DNA of 64,000 bases from Cyanophora paradoxa. Its lineage: Eukaryota; Glaucocystophyceae; Cyanophorales; Cyanophoraceae. The notes beneath the pieces were generated by a model. It was not told where the DNA came from. It saw only the letters and a list, made by a program, of their open reading frames with translations, and made no database searches. Location of the stretch: the NCBI GenBank assembly GCA_004431415.1, contig QPMI01000526.1, positions 186,001-250,000 of the forward strand. The letters are read 5' to 3'. The position numbers and the translations under genes were made by a program. Shown in pieces: positions 23,801-33,152 of the stretch; the stretch's first letter is position 1, and every line of letters starts with the position of its first letter.

Positions 23801-26564
23801 AAGCAGAAGCAGGCGGCCGCCGGGCTTTCGAATTCCTCGTCCCTTCCTGCCGCCGCCGCCTCCAGCGATGGGCCCAAGATCCGCGCCCTTCGCAACGCAT
23901 CGTGCGCTGCTTTTTTAATTTTACAATTGCAAGTCCTTTCTCTGCGCTTATCGATATATTGAAGGCGCAAGCTCGTCCAAACGATCGTGAAGCAGGTTGC
24001 AACACCCGCAGCGTGGTTATTGTCTGCGTGCGGCTGATGCTTGCTGTTGCAGCTCCGCCCGGTTGGCTCCAAGGCTTCCAAGCCCATCGAAATCGAGGTA
24101 GGCGAAGCGGCGGATGTCTCCTGCTCGTCGCTCCGGCGTGAAGGAAGCCCTGCAGGTTGACCGGGCAGCCGTCGTCGAGTCCGCCCTCCAGTCCTGCCTG
24201 GAGCAGCGCCTCCTCGAGCAGCTGCGGCAGCCGGCCGCCCCGCTGAAGATTGCGATGGAGTGCGCCGAGGACCGCAAGGGGCCATCGCGCGAGTTCTATG
24301 CGCTGGTGTGGGATCGGAATTCCACGGGAATCTTTAATTTCTTCGTTCCTGTGGGCCTCATGATCGGAGTGTCGCCGCAGTTTTTCGAGGAGCTGGTGAA
24401 GAAGCAGCTGGTAGAGGAACCGATGCAGCGGGCGCCGGGCGTGCTGCCGCCGGCAAGCGTCAGCGCTAGCGCTGCACCGGTACCTGTTGTGCCGGCGCCG
24501 GCGCCGGCACCGGCCCCGCAGCCGCGCCGCAAGAGGACCGTCATCTTTGACTCGGAGGACGAGGGCGAGAGCGGCGAAGACGGCAGTAGCCCGCAGGGCG
24601 AGAATCCGAAGCGTGTTCGGCTGGAGGGAGGGCAGGCGGCAGCGTCGGGGTCGGGCGGCGGGCAGCGCCGGAGCGGGCGCGGCCAAATGAGCTCCAATTC
24701 GAAGCGTGCCAACGTCGTCGATCGCGCGCTGCTCACGAAGTACCGATTCATCGGTGCCATCATCGGCCGAGGTGCTCCCTCGTTCTTTATGGGGAAATCT
24801 ATTTATGTGCCGATCTCATTAATTAATCTCATTTCTACTTTCTACTTGTGCCGAAAATCTACTTTTTAGGTGCTACCTCGTTAATTTATTCGCCGATATC
24901 GATCGCGAGGCTTGCCTTGACGCCGTTCATTTTCAGCGCTGCTCGAGCGGATTCTCGACCCGAAGGGCACGGATCCCATCCCGGCTGCGTTCGTCCCCAT
25001 GATACCTATGCTGTCCGGCAAACAGGTGCGGGCAAGAATATTAATTCGGAAGTCCGCTTTCGTTCCTGGCTCTGATCGCTGGCCCCGGCCCGCATGCGCA
25101 GCGGGACGCGTGCGCCACAGCGGAAGAGGCGCTCGCGCTCTGGCAGCCGTTCCTCGACCCCGTAAGCAATATATATTTGCATTCGAACCGGTACCCTTTT
25201 ATGAACTTTTTTTGCGGGCGCTTCAACGCCGCCGCAGCAAGTGCACGTCTCGATGGCCAGGATCCTCGCCGAGCCGGTACGCGGCGCTGGTCACAGCCCC
25301 GCGCTAGATTGCTGCTGAAGTCTCTGCAGGTCTCGCCGGAGGCCCCCGTGCCGATGGACCCGTACCTCCAGGGCTGCCCCGCCTTCAGCGGCGAGGAGGT
25401 GCCTCGAGCTCGCCTCTCTAAGGTTAAGCTTTTCGCCGCTGACGTCCTGCAGCTGACGGAGGCGAACAAGCGAGACCTCGTTCGGCTCGCGGCGCAGTGG
25501 CAGTGCGTAGGCCGGCGTCAGCCGCTCCTCGAGGCGATGCGAGTGCGTCGCGCTCGATTCGTCTTCAACCGTCTCTAAGCGTCGCCGTTCTCCGCCCGCA
25601 GGAGGGGTTCCAGGGCGTCTTCACGCGGCCGGAGGCGAGCAAGAAGGGCCCAGAGGCGGCGGCGGGCGCGGCGGACGCGCTGGAGGCGGTCGGGCTGCTC
25701 GGCGCCGACGACTGGGCCGCCCTCGTCGGCGGTGCGCCGCCAACCGACCCCGCGCAGCGCGGCCCGCGCGCCCTCACGCCGCGCGCGCAGGCGAGGCGTG
25801 GACGGCCGAGACGCTCATCGCGAACGTGCACAACCGGCATCGCTTTGATTTTTTTCACTCGCTTCCATTCACATGTCCGCTCTCAGATGCGATTCCACGG
25901 CGACTGGCGGCATTTCGAAGAGGTGAATGACGATGACGATGTCTTTGTCCTCAACTCGTGCCCTGTCCCCTCTCACCCCGCGCGGCCCCTCCCGCCCCGC
26001 CCCGCAGGACCGGACCCTGGTCGAGCGGTGGCTCTTCGACGCGCTTCGGGCGGGCGAAGTGGACCCGTCGCAGTTCGCCCGCTGCATCGGTGCGGTTGCT
26101 CTTTCACGTCGTGCGGCGGCCGCTGCATGTGATTCGCGCTGCAGGCCGCGCCTCCGCGCCGGCGAGCGGGAAGCTCGAAAGGTGAGCTTTTCCAAGTTTA
26201 AACTTAGGTCATTTCATTGCCAGATTCATTAATATTCGTGGCCCCGCAGGCCCCTCACGATCGCGCCGAAGACGAACACGGTGAAGGACGGGGCCGGGCG
26301 CCGGCGGGCCGTGCTGGTGCCCTGGTCCGACAAGGAGTGGGGCCTCGCCTTCCGCACCTGCTTCGACGAGGCACGCCCCGCCCCCCGCCGCCCCGCGCGC
26401 TCGCTCGGCCTCGCGGTTTGAACTTGGGGGGGCAGGTGGAGATCCCGGGGGTGCACGTGCCGTCGGGGGCGGCGGGGGCGGAGGAGCTCGAGGAGCGGCG
26501 GCGGCTTTTCGTGGGAGCAATCCGCAGGAGCGTCGATCTCGCGTTGGACTTCAACGACGGCTAG
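20891..26564 (+). CDS. HECT-type E3 ubiquitin ligase with coiled-coil N-terminus, copy 2 (multi-exon paralogue)
   Basis: This is a tandem paralogue of the gene at 9858-16414. Supported coiled-coil exons include about 20891-20965, 21230-21437, 21817-22120 (LQDDVNYYRTRKCNLEDDLA), 22740-22918, 23014-23050 and 23143-23570. The last two parallel copy 1 exon by exon. The HECT part keeps REFYALVWDRNSTG (24287), LALWQPFLDP (about 25135), TEANKRDLVRLAAQW (25456), GADDWAALVGG, PLTIAPKTN (about 26250) and AFRTCFDE with the Cys codon at 26359-26361. The stop is at 26562-26564 after FNDG. The 3' half (coil from 23.14 kb plus HECT) is much closer to copy 1 than the 5' coil exons. The true start is not resolved and 20891 is only the first exon I can support. 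The preserved Cys and frame suggest function, which is inference. Confidence 0.75.
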
Positions 26565-26789
26565 TTATATATATATAGTTTTAGTTTACATTCGAATTTC
26601 CTTTCAAAAACCTTTCAAAAACAGCGGGCCCCTACCTGCCCGCACCCTGCAGCTGCATCAGCTTTATTACGCTGCTCATTATTACCCTGCATCGCACCCT
26701 GCAGCTGCATCATCTGGTTTCTGTTCGAGATAGCTATAGACTCTACACAGGCAGCCCTGGCCATGGCAGAATTCAGACAGACTCAATAA

Positions 26790-27200
26790 ATCCGAATGAT
26801 TGTGCACACATGAACGCCTTTCTAACTTCCGACTTCGTATCAGAATCGACTTCATGGTGGCGGGGTGCGGGGGCGGGCGGGCCGGGGCGCTGGCCGAGGC
26901 ATCGAGGGCGGCCGGAAGAGCGGCAGCGGCCTCTGGCGCCCTCGCTGAGCGCCGGCGGCCCCGCGAGCGGCGGGCGCCGTGCAGACTCCGGCGGGCGCCG
27001 CCCGTCGGGGGAGCGCCGCCAGAACGGAGTGAAGGGGCGGGAGGAGAGTGTGCCGGGGTACGGCGGCAGGGAGATCTAGAGGATGCGCGCCGGGTAAGAC
27101 GGGAGGGATCGGGGGGGGGGGAACGTTAGTAAGGGGTAGATAAGCTTTAGGGACGCATTCCTGCGCGGGGCCCGAAATCTCAGCCAAAATCGAATCGACG
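26790..27200. repeat. Duplicated 3' flank shared with 16990-17440
   Basis: The words CTTTCTAACTTCCGACTTCG and TATCAGAATCGACTTCA, followed by GGGGGCGGGCGGGCCGGGGCGCTGG, occur both here and at about 17024-17104. Likewise, CCCGAAATCTCAGCC followed by an AATCGAATCGAC-like word matches the satellite unit near 17410. The tandem duplication that made the two HECT genes therefore extends several hundred bases past their stop codons. The internal satellite is shorter here. Confidence 0.8.
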
Positions 27201-27202
27201 AG

Positions 27203-27332
27203 GGGGGAGGGGCGGGGGGGAGGGAGGGGGAGAGGGGGGAAGCGGAGGTTGGAGGGGGGCGGGGGGTGAGAGAGGGGGAGGACGGAGAGGGGGAGGGGGG
27301 CGGGGGGGGGGGGGGGGGGGGGGGGGGCGGGG
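27203..27332. repeat. G-rich purine tract with a poly-G run
   Basis: This is an almost pure G/A tract on the plus strand ending in about 24 consecutive G near 27304-27327. It is a likely quadruplex or triplex former and marks the end of the duplicated host segment. Its length may be unreliable. Confidence 0.85.
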
Positions 27333-27654
27333 AGGAGGAACAAGTCTGAAAGGAAATGAAACTGAGAGGAATCTGAGCAGAAGGGATCGAGGTCTGTAAG
27401 GGTTTAATTAACCAGGAGAATAAGCGAAATCATGAGAGGGAACTAAAGCTTCATTATATATAAGGAGATTTGCACGGACAGGATCGATAATTTAATTTGA
27501 GAAAAGAAAACATGTACGGAACGAACGTGAGTGGCGCGTGTTAATTGGAACGAAAAGGGAGCAGGCCGGACCCTCGCGATCGGACCGGAGTAGATTTGCG
27601 AGATCGACTTTCAGAAGCTGGCTTCTAACGTACCGTAGTAGTACGCCGCTGCTG
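27333..27654. other. Gene-free flank left of the Polinton
   Basis: This is moderately AT-rich, unique-looking DNA between the poly-G tract and the target-site duplication. No gene, repeat or RNA is recognisable. With the matching right flank at 38954 onward it formed the pre-insertion site upstream of the antiporter gene. Confidence 0.5.
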
Positions 27655-27660
27655 GAGGCG
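27655..27660. repeat. Target-site duplication, left (GAGGCG)
   Basis: GAGGCG directly precedes the left terminal repeat and is repeated directly after the right one at 38948-38953. A 6-bp duplication is the size known for Polinton/Maverick integration. Confidence 0.88.
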
Positions 27661-28017
27661 AAAAAATGTAAATTGGGCATACTGCCCCACGAAATTATAT
27701 ATGGTAATAAAATCGAATAAACTCTCATTTTTTCATGTTTTCAACAAACATTTCAACAAAACAAACCATTCTCAGTAACCCAATCACCAATCTCAGTAAA
27801 TCTCAGTAAGCATCATTTACAAAATTCGATGTTATATCATTGGCATACTGCCCCACGAGATTATATATGGTAATAAAATCGAATAAACTTTAAACTTTTC
27901 GATATTCCACAAACGTTTCGACAAAAACAAACCATTCACAGTAACCACACAAAACAAAACGTTTAATCTCAGTAAGCCTCAGTAACAACAATCGATGTTA
28001 TATCATAATCTCGATTA
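27661..28017 (+). repeat. Left terminal inverted repeat (357 bp)
   Basis: It starts AAAAAATGTAAATTGGGC and ends TCATAATCTCGATTA. It matches the reverse complement of 38591-38947 throughout, as far as I could compare by eye. It is built of two diverged direct units, each starting GGCATACTGCCCCACGA (27676 and 27842, period about 166 bp) and each containing TTATATATGGTAATAAAATC, CAAACCATTC, CTCAGTAA words and GATGTTATATCAT. For protein-primed replication the terminal protein would attach at the outer end. Confidence 0.92.
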
Positions 28018-28141
28018 ATTATATTTAATCGAAGTAACATCCTTTTTATCCGCCGTGTCTCCCATCAATTTTAAACGTAATCGAATTTTACCCGATCCAA
28101 AAAATGACGACTGTTTTTAAATTTACCATATCGATCTGTAA

Positions 28142-28435
28142 ATGACAACCATAATACCCGAAGATGTTAAACAAATTCTTCAAGATATGCCTTTAATTCC
28201 AGATGAGCAACAATTAAGCGAATTGATTGAGAAAACCGCTAATAGCGTTGGTTTAGATGTTAACAAACTTCCAAGTAAATATAAAACAAATTTTATGAAA
28301 GGCTTCGTATCTACCATGGAAACTTTGAACAGACACCAATACTCACAAATATTAGAAAATCGACATGATGTCAACCATACACGCTGTAAATTACGTAGGA
28401 AATTGATTATGAAAAATGCAATGGACAAAAAATGA
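28142..28435 (+). CDS. Hypothetical protein, Polinton left end (97 aa)
   Basis: This is a short, Lys/Asn-rich soluble protein beginning MTTIIPEDVKQIL and ending in a basic stretch (CKLRRKLIMKNAMDKK). The ATG is the first in frame, about 125 bp inside the left terminal repeat. It converges on the ATPase gene with 21 bp between the stops. There is no membrane segment or signal peptide. I recognise no family. Its helical, basic C-terminus would fit a small nucleic-acid-binding or regulatory protein, but that is a guess. Confidence 0.6.
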   Translation: MTTIIPEDVKQILQDMPLIPDEQQLSELIEKTANSVGLDVNKLPSKYKTNFMKGFVSTMETLNRHQYSQILENRHDVNHTRCKLRRKLIMKNAMDKK

Positions 28436-28456
28436 GTTTCAAACATTCCTTGTTAT

Positions 28457-29224
28457 CTAAACTGTTATTGTTGTGGGTTCATTACTTATTCTTACTGATT
28501 CTCTCTTTTTTATCGCTCTGCGCTTCACAAACTTCTTAAAGCCCTTTATATCATCATCTGTTAATATTGCCCGGTCTGTGTATACTTTTATATCATACCC
28601 TTGCAATCCAGTTATGACTGTTTGGTAGTTATAACCCCACAGTCTATGCAATTCCTTGTAGGTCTTTTTATCAAGACCCCCATTATACTCATCATAAGCG
28701 CAGTTAAACTCCTTCTCATTCCCGAGAATATTGAAAAATACTACGAACTCAACATTTCGACGAATCGTAGTAGAAATTGAGCATAAACGTTGAGTATTAA
28801 TAATTACTGTAATCGAATAATGACGGGCTGTAGTGATCAATTTAGATAACACAGCCGAATTATGCATATCTAAATTGGAACCGATCATATCATCAAGTAT
28901 AATAACAAGATTGTTGCGTTTTTCATTATTTTCGATTCGTTTCTTTTGCATGCTAATGAGTTTCACTACTACATTATCGTCCCATTCCTCATAGATATTA
29001 TCAGGATGCGTTATATCTCTGAATTGACCTGTAAACGCAGTAGAACTAAATACTACAATCTGATCGATCTTATCCCTCAGTTCATAAAGTAGATATTTGC
29101 AGTAGGTTGTCTTACCAGAATTGCTGCGCCCACATAATAAAAACCGAGTGCTTAATTTAACTGTTCTTGCAGGCTCAAACTCCGGGATGTCATTCAAATC
29201 AATATCCATTCCTGTGTTATCCAT
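28457..29224 (-). CDS. Genome-packaging ATPase, FtsK/HerA (A32-like) family (255 aa)
   Basis: It is the predicted motor that pumps viral DNA into preformed capsids. Walker A is LLCGRSNSGKTTYCKYLL (P-loop at about residues 32-39) and Walker B is NLVIILDDMIGS (about 106-117). A downstream NTQR (VIINTQRLCS) fits the sensor position. Length and motif order match the short A32-like ATPases of Polintons, virophages and large DNA viruses. It lies between the left-end hypothetical gene and the major capsid gene on the minus strand, in keeping with a morphogenesis module. The start ATG at 29222-29224 is the first in frame. The reading frame is intact. Confidence 0.88.
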   Translation of the reverse strand: MDNTGMDIDLNDIPEFEPARTVKLSTRFLLCGRSNSGKTTYCKYLLYELRDKIDQIVVFSSTAFTGQFRDITHPDNIYEEWDDNVVVKLISMQKKRIENNEKRNNLVIILDDMIGSNLDMHNSAVLSKLITTARHYSITVIINTQRLCSISTTIRRNVEFVVFFNILGNEKEFNCAYDEYNGGLDKKTYKELHRLWGYNYQTVITGLQGYDIKVYTDRAILTDDDIKGFKKFVKRRAIKKRESVRISNEPTTITV

Positions 29225-29334
29225 TACAGTAATAAGATAAAAAACAAAATAAATTACTCAGCGCATGCAAGGCATGCTTGTCATGCCGACCCTACTAATT
29301 TTGAGCTTTCTACTATAACGAAAGAAAAAGAACT

Positions 29335-30560
29335 TTAGAAGTTCGAGACTTTCAGGGTAGAGATGTTGTAGCCATTGAGGACCATAACATTGTGTCGTAG
29401 GGCATAGATATCAACCTGAACAGGAGCAGCATCAGTGCATCCCGAAACAGTGAGATCCATGTAACTGGAACTGCTGTTGAAGAAATCCTGGTAACCCATA
29501 ACACTGTTCCGAAGCGAATCTTTTCCAGATTTGGAAAGAACGATTCCGTAAATATTTCCATTCTCGAATCCATAAGTAGTATTGCCAACAGTAACACCCT
29601 TGTAATGAGAAGGAATGTGATTGATAGCCGAGAGGAAACCAGAAATGGGTTTGTTGGAGATATCCAGGGAGCGATTGTTGTGGAAGATCTGGAACTGATC
29701 GATCTTAACATCCGAAACATGACCACAGAAATCAGAGTGAGTGTAGGTGTTAAGTTTGTTCACCTCTCGAACTGTCATGAGAATCGAATGAACCAGACCA
29801 GAAACATTAGCGAGTGTCACCTCAACCGATTCACCAGCATCAGCGGTTTTGAGCGCTCGTGTCTTCTTGTGGATGACCTCTGTGATCGGAATGCGAATGC
29901 CACCTTGTTCATTTGCCATTTTCAAAAGTGTCTCAGCCTCAGCCGAAGCGATGTTTACAAATTGACAGATTAGGGAGCAATCCGCAAATGTAACAGATCC
30001 ACCAGCAGGAACTTTGACTATCCCAGCATCACGGAAATCAACCTCGATTGTTGGCATATCCGCCAGTGTGCATAGTGGGAAGTAAGCATCATCCCAGAAA
30101 GCAGCGGGAATTTTCACAATGTATTCCATAGCCTCATCTGTGCTTTCACGATCAAGTTCTTTGAAGTAACCAAGAGAAGCATACATGCTGCTCATGGTAG
30201 CATGATCATTATCAATCAGAGCGTTAACAGTTATCCAGTCACCAGGGATGATATACTTGAAACCACCATGAACAAAGCGGACCTCATTAATAAAGGAAGA
30301 ACCACCATTGGGGAGGGTGCAGGCTACACCACCACCAGTGGCAATCTTGAAATAGAGCGAAACACCAGCAAGGAGTTGCTTGCGAGGTAGATCAAAGTAA
30401 GCGGTATTCTTAAAGCCAAAAGTATTGCCTCGGGGACGAACTTGCTCGAGGAATGGTTTGTACTTGGGGTTGGTTCCGATTTGGAGACCAGGGATAGATA
30501 AATTTGATCGGAACCGGGAGTTACGAGGAGTTCCTTAAGGGTAGTTCCAGTGAGTGCCAT
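29335..30560 (-). CDS. Major capsid protein (double jelly-roll type), one frameshift
   Basis: This protein should form the hexameric capsomers of the virion. The ATG at 30558-30560 opens MALTGTTLKELLVTPGSDQ. Reading must then change frame near 30490-30515 to continue (NPKYKPFLEQVRP, IIPGDWITVNALIDND) into the long open frame that ends at 29335, for about 409 residues in total. Homology to the capsid gene of element 2 at 62776 supports the joined reading: TLKELLVTP against GLKELLTTP, and YIIPGDWITVNALIDND against YIVPEDWLVHSALIFND. The C-terminal half has the Ser/Thr/Asn-rich beta character expected of a jelly roll. The frameshift is either a real single-base indel or a sequence error. It is not at an obvious slippery site. 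Confidence 0.82.
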
Positions 30561-30612
30561 CTCTTATGTTTAAAATACCAAAAGAAATTTTTAAAATGCT
30601 TTATTAAACAGA
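30561..30612. promoter_or_regulatory. Divergent promoter between the capsid genes
   Basis: This is a 52-bp, very AT-rich spacer between the start codons of the major capsid (minus) and penton-like (plus) genes. It contains TTTAAAATACC and TTTTTAAAATGC, TATA-like on either strand. Its position between two structural genes suggests shared late control. This is inference from layout. Confidence 0.4.
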
Positions 30613-31512
30613 ATGACGCGTCATTACCTTAATATTGATTCCAGGGACCGAGATGATGGAACCCCAACGAACTTTACTTACAAAATTCCCCATGCAATCC
30701 AAAATGTGAGAGCCTGCAGAGTGACTAACTTTGAGATGTTCAATAACATTTACAATCTTAGCGAGAATGGAAGTTTGATTACAGGAACCTATGATGCTGG
30801 AGATGTAATTAAAACTAAGAATAACACTATTTCAAAAGGGACATATACTTCGGATAGTTTGGTGAATCTTCTAAATGCCAAACTAGCTTCACAAGTGTAT
30901 GGTGCAGCAGGAACTACCTATACTCGCCATTTCTACGTTACATATGATCCTGTCACCATGTTTCTAAGGTTTATGTGCGATGCAACATTTACCCTCACCT
31001 TTGGAAGTCGGATCTTAGCAAACTTCCTTGGATTTCCAGAGCGCAGACCTGACAGTTCAGAAAATGGTTACGCTTCTGCCCTGCTGGATTCACCTGTAAA
31101 ACTCGGAACTAATACTTATAATTACTACATTGACAGCGTTATACCGCTTGATCTTCTGTTCAACTCTTACATCCTTCTACATGTCGATCCACTCAAAGGC
31201 AATTATGTTAGCAAGAATACCAGTGATGATAAAGCCCTCGCAAAAATCGAGATTGATCAAACGGTAGGCAGTCTCTTAAAATATGATTCATCGAATAATT
31301 CCATGATCCTGCATGAGCAAAACGGTTTGGTGGAAGTTGAAACGCTAAAAGTTCGTCTCACATACTGGAATGGTGTTGAAACGGATATTACCACTGACTG
31401 GTCGATGACGCTTGAACTCATTACGGAAGATGATAAAGATCTGACCAAGAAAGCATTGAAGAATGTCATTAAAGAGTTGGAGGGACTCTACTTGCCGTTC
31501 TCACGGTCATAG
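30613..31512 (+). CDS. Minor capsid protein, penton type (299 aa)
   Basis: It is the predicted vertex (penton) protein with a single jelly roll. The N-terminus YLNIDSRDRDDGTPTNFTYK matches the DSRDR...PxNF signature seen at the start of penton proteins in Polintons, virophages and related viruses. It is followed by aromatic, beta-rich sequence. It is divergent from the major capsid gene with a 52-bp promoter gap, as expected for a structural pair. The frame is intact. The start ATG follows TTATTAAACAGA. The C-terminal 40 residues are charged (EDDKDLTKKALKNVIKELEG) and may form a helix. Confidence 0.82.
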   Translation: MTRHYLNIDSRDRDDGTPTNFTYKIPHAIQNVRACRVTNFEMFNNIYNLSENGSLITGTYDAGDVIKTKNNTISKGTYTSDSLVNLLNAKLASQVYGAAGTTYTRHFYVTYDPVTMFLRFMCDATFTLTFGSRILANFLGFPERRPDSSENGYASALLDSPVKLGTNTYNYYIDSVIPLDLLFNSYILLHVDPLKGNYVSKNTSDDKALAKIEIDQTVGSLLKYDSSNNSMILHEQNGLVEVETLKVRLTYWNGVETDITTDWSMTLELITEDDKDLTKKALKNVIKELEGLYLPFSRS

Positions 31513-31548
31513 GAAATACTGTAGAATAAATTTGTCTCAATATTACAA

Positions 31549-32298
31549 ATGGCAACTCGAAAGACCCAACCAAAGAATTTCTTAGCCAAACCAGTTGAGC
31601 AAGCGGAACCAGAACGGAAACAGTTTAAGAAATCAAAAGGAACCGCTGCATATGGAACTGGTGATCTCGATAAAAATGTTCACCAGACCATGAATGCTCA
31701 CACAATTGCGCTTACTTCAAACTCAAATGATGATAATGCCCTGGTTGACCAAGTCCCACTGAACCGCATGCCTGGAGCCAAACGAGGAATCAAGAAAGGA
31801 CAGTTCAAATCATCGACAAAGGACAAGGTTGCCTCATCATCAACACTGCTGAAACTGCTTGATGGTGGTGAGCGACTCTACTCAACCTATTCCGAGAAAG
31901 ACCATCGCAACCGCTATTTTATTCGTTCAACCACTGGTGGACTGAAATCTGTGACATACCAGTATGCTAAGAGTCTTGTTGATGGCATTGCAGTAGAGAC
32001 CAAAAACGAAAACAAGATCAAGGAACAGCCAATCACAAAGGAAAAGGTTGAGAAGAAACCAGAAGTAACCCATGAAGTCATCCCTGAACCTGTTCATGTC
32101 GTGAAAGAATCACCAGCCGAATTGATTGCAAAGACCATCGATTATCAAGAGTCCAACAAAACGGATTTGCCGGTCCTCAATAAATCGATCCTCCGGGTTG
32201 CCACTTCGCAGGCTGATCCAGTCAACTCGATTCCAAATGCTGCCCCAATGGTCTCAGGGTTTGCCAAGCTCGGTATTAAACCTGGTTATCGCCGTTAA
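31549..32298 (+). CDS. Hypothetical protein of the structural module (249 aa)
   Basis: This Lys/Gln/Thr-rich basic protein begins MATRKTQPKNFLAKPVEQ and has a possible folded core around LLKLLDGGERLYSTYSEKDH and RYFIRSTTGGLKSVTYQYAK. A charged linker (about residues 150-190) and a Pro-rich tail follow. It has no signal peptide, membrane helix or protease motif. It lies 36 bp after the penton-like gene on the same strand, so a minor virion or core DNA-packing protein is possible. I do not recognise a family. It does not show the His-Asp/Asn-Cys pattern of a maturation protease. Confidence 0.6.
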   Translation: MATRKTQPKNFLAKPVEQAEPERKQFKKSKGTAAYGTGDLDKNVHQTMNAHTIALTSNSNDDNALVDQVPLNRMPGAKRGIKKGQFKSSTKDKVASSSTLLKLLDGGERLYSTYSEKDHRNRYFIRSTTGGLKSVTYQYAKSLVDGIAVETKNENKIKEQPITKEKVEKKPEVTHEVIPEPVHVVKESPAELIAKTIDYQESNKTDLPVLNKSILRVATSQADPVNSIPNAAPMVSGFAKLGIKPGYRR

Positions 32299-32662
32299 GG
32301 GACGGCTCACGCATCATTTCCGAATTAAAAAAATCTTGAACATTGTTAGCGCTACGTAACCATTCTTATCCCGTAGGCTCAAAACTTCTTCATTTTTATG
32401 GAGGCGTTGTAGAGCGAAGTGAATTATCCACAGATATCACTTTAATCACCCGTTCTACCGGGTTCAGTGGTAGAAACTTGCATCCGACAAGTGAACCTTT
32501 TTGGGTATCGGTGGCTTTATCATTTTTCCAGCATCTTCTTTCGTACTGGATGCAATGCGATTGGGACCAAAAATTGATTGGGTTCTCACAAAGAATATAT
32601 ACACGACATAAAAACTACTTAAAGATTTCTTAACTTATATTAAGAGAGTAGAAAGGACAAGA
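32299..32662. other. Spacer without a supported gene
   Basis: The only open frame (32343-32633) has skewed composition and overlaps nothing conserved. An AT-rich run ATATATACACGACATAAAAA near 32590-32610 precedes the next gene and may be its promoter. Confidence 0.4.
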
Positions 32663-32926
32663 ATGACGATCACAGAAGCCCAAAAGAAAGCAACTTACCG
32701 CTACCGTAAAACAGAAAAGGGTATGTTAGCGCTTGCTAGGATTAATGAGAAACGCAATGCAAAATGGAGCGAACTCTATAACAATGATGAAGAATTCAGA
32801 CAAGCTCACATAATGACTTCATGCAAGGCTCAATATGTAAATAACACCATTCTCTATGTAAAGTATCTATTTGACGTTCCTCATACCAACCGTGGACGTC
32901 CATCAAAGTATGTTAATGCTTGTTAA
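32663..32926 (+). CDS. Hypothetical small basic protein (87 aa)
   Basis: This short Lys/Arg/Asn-rich protein starts MTITEAQKKATYRYRKTEKG and ends NRGRPSKYVNAC. GRPSK resembles an AT-hook core (GRP flanked by basic residues), so minor-groove DNA binding is possible. A helical basic front could aid this. The start ATG follows an AG-rich leader about 25 bp downstream of a stop-rich spacer. No family is recognised. It precedes the polymerase by 226 bp. Confidence 0.55.
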   Translation: MTITEAQKKATYRYRKTEKGMLALARINEKRNAKWSELYNNDEEFRQAHIMTSCKAQYVNNTILYVKYLFDVPHTNRGRPSKYVNAC

Positions 32927-33152
32927 TCGTTTTTCTCAGCGCGATTGCTCTGAGAACCCGCGGAAACCGCGCTGGAAGCAAAACTATAAATCTTTCTGTT
33001 ATTTTTAGAGTTCGATGATCGAGCCAACCCTTTGTTATTTTTATGAATGCCCTCGACTGAATTAATTTTGTTGGAGACTTTTGGTTTTGCCGGTAAAATT
33101 TGACGCGAGTATAAAATGACTTAAGGAAATAAAATATAGAGTATATATAAAA
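32927..33152. promoter_or_regulatory. Spacer upstream of the polymerase gene
   Basis: No gene is supported here. It contains GAACCCGCGG and AACCGCGCTGG GC islands and a TATA-like TATAGAGTATATATAAAAG at 33133-33151, directly before the polymerase ATG, which may serve as its promoter. Confidence 0.4.

Noticed and set aside
32343-32633. 96-codon ORF in the Polinton spacer
   Set aside because: The composition is unlike the neighbouring genes, there is no promoter-like lead, and it sits in an irregular spacer. Too weak to call.
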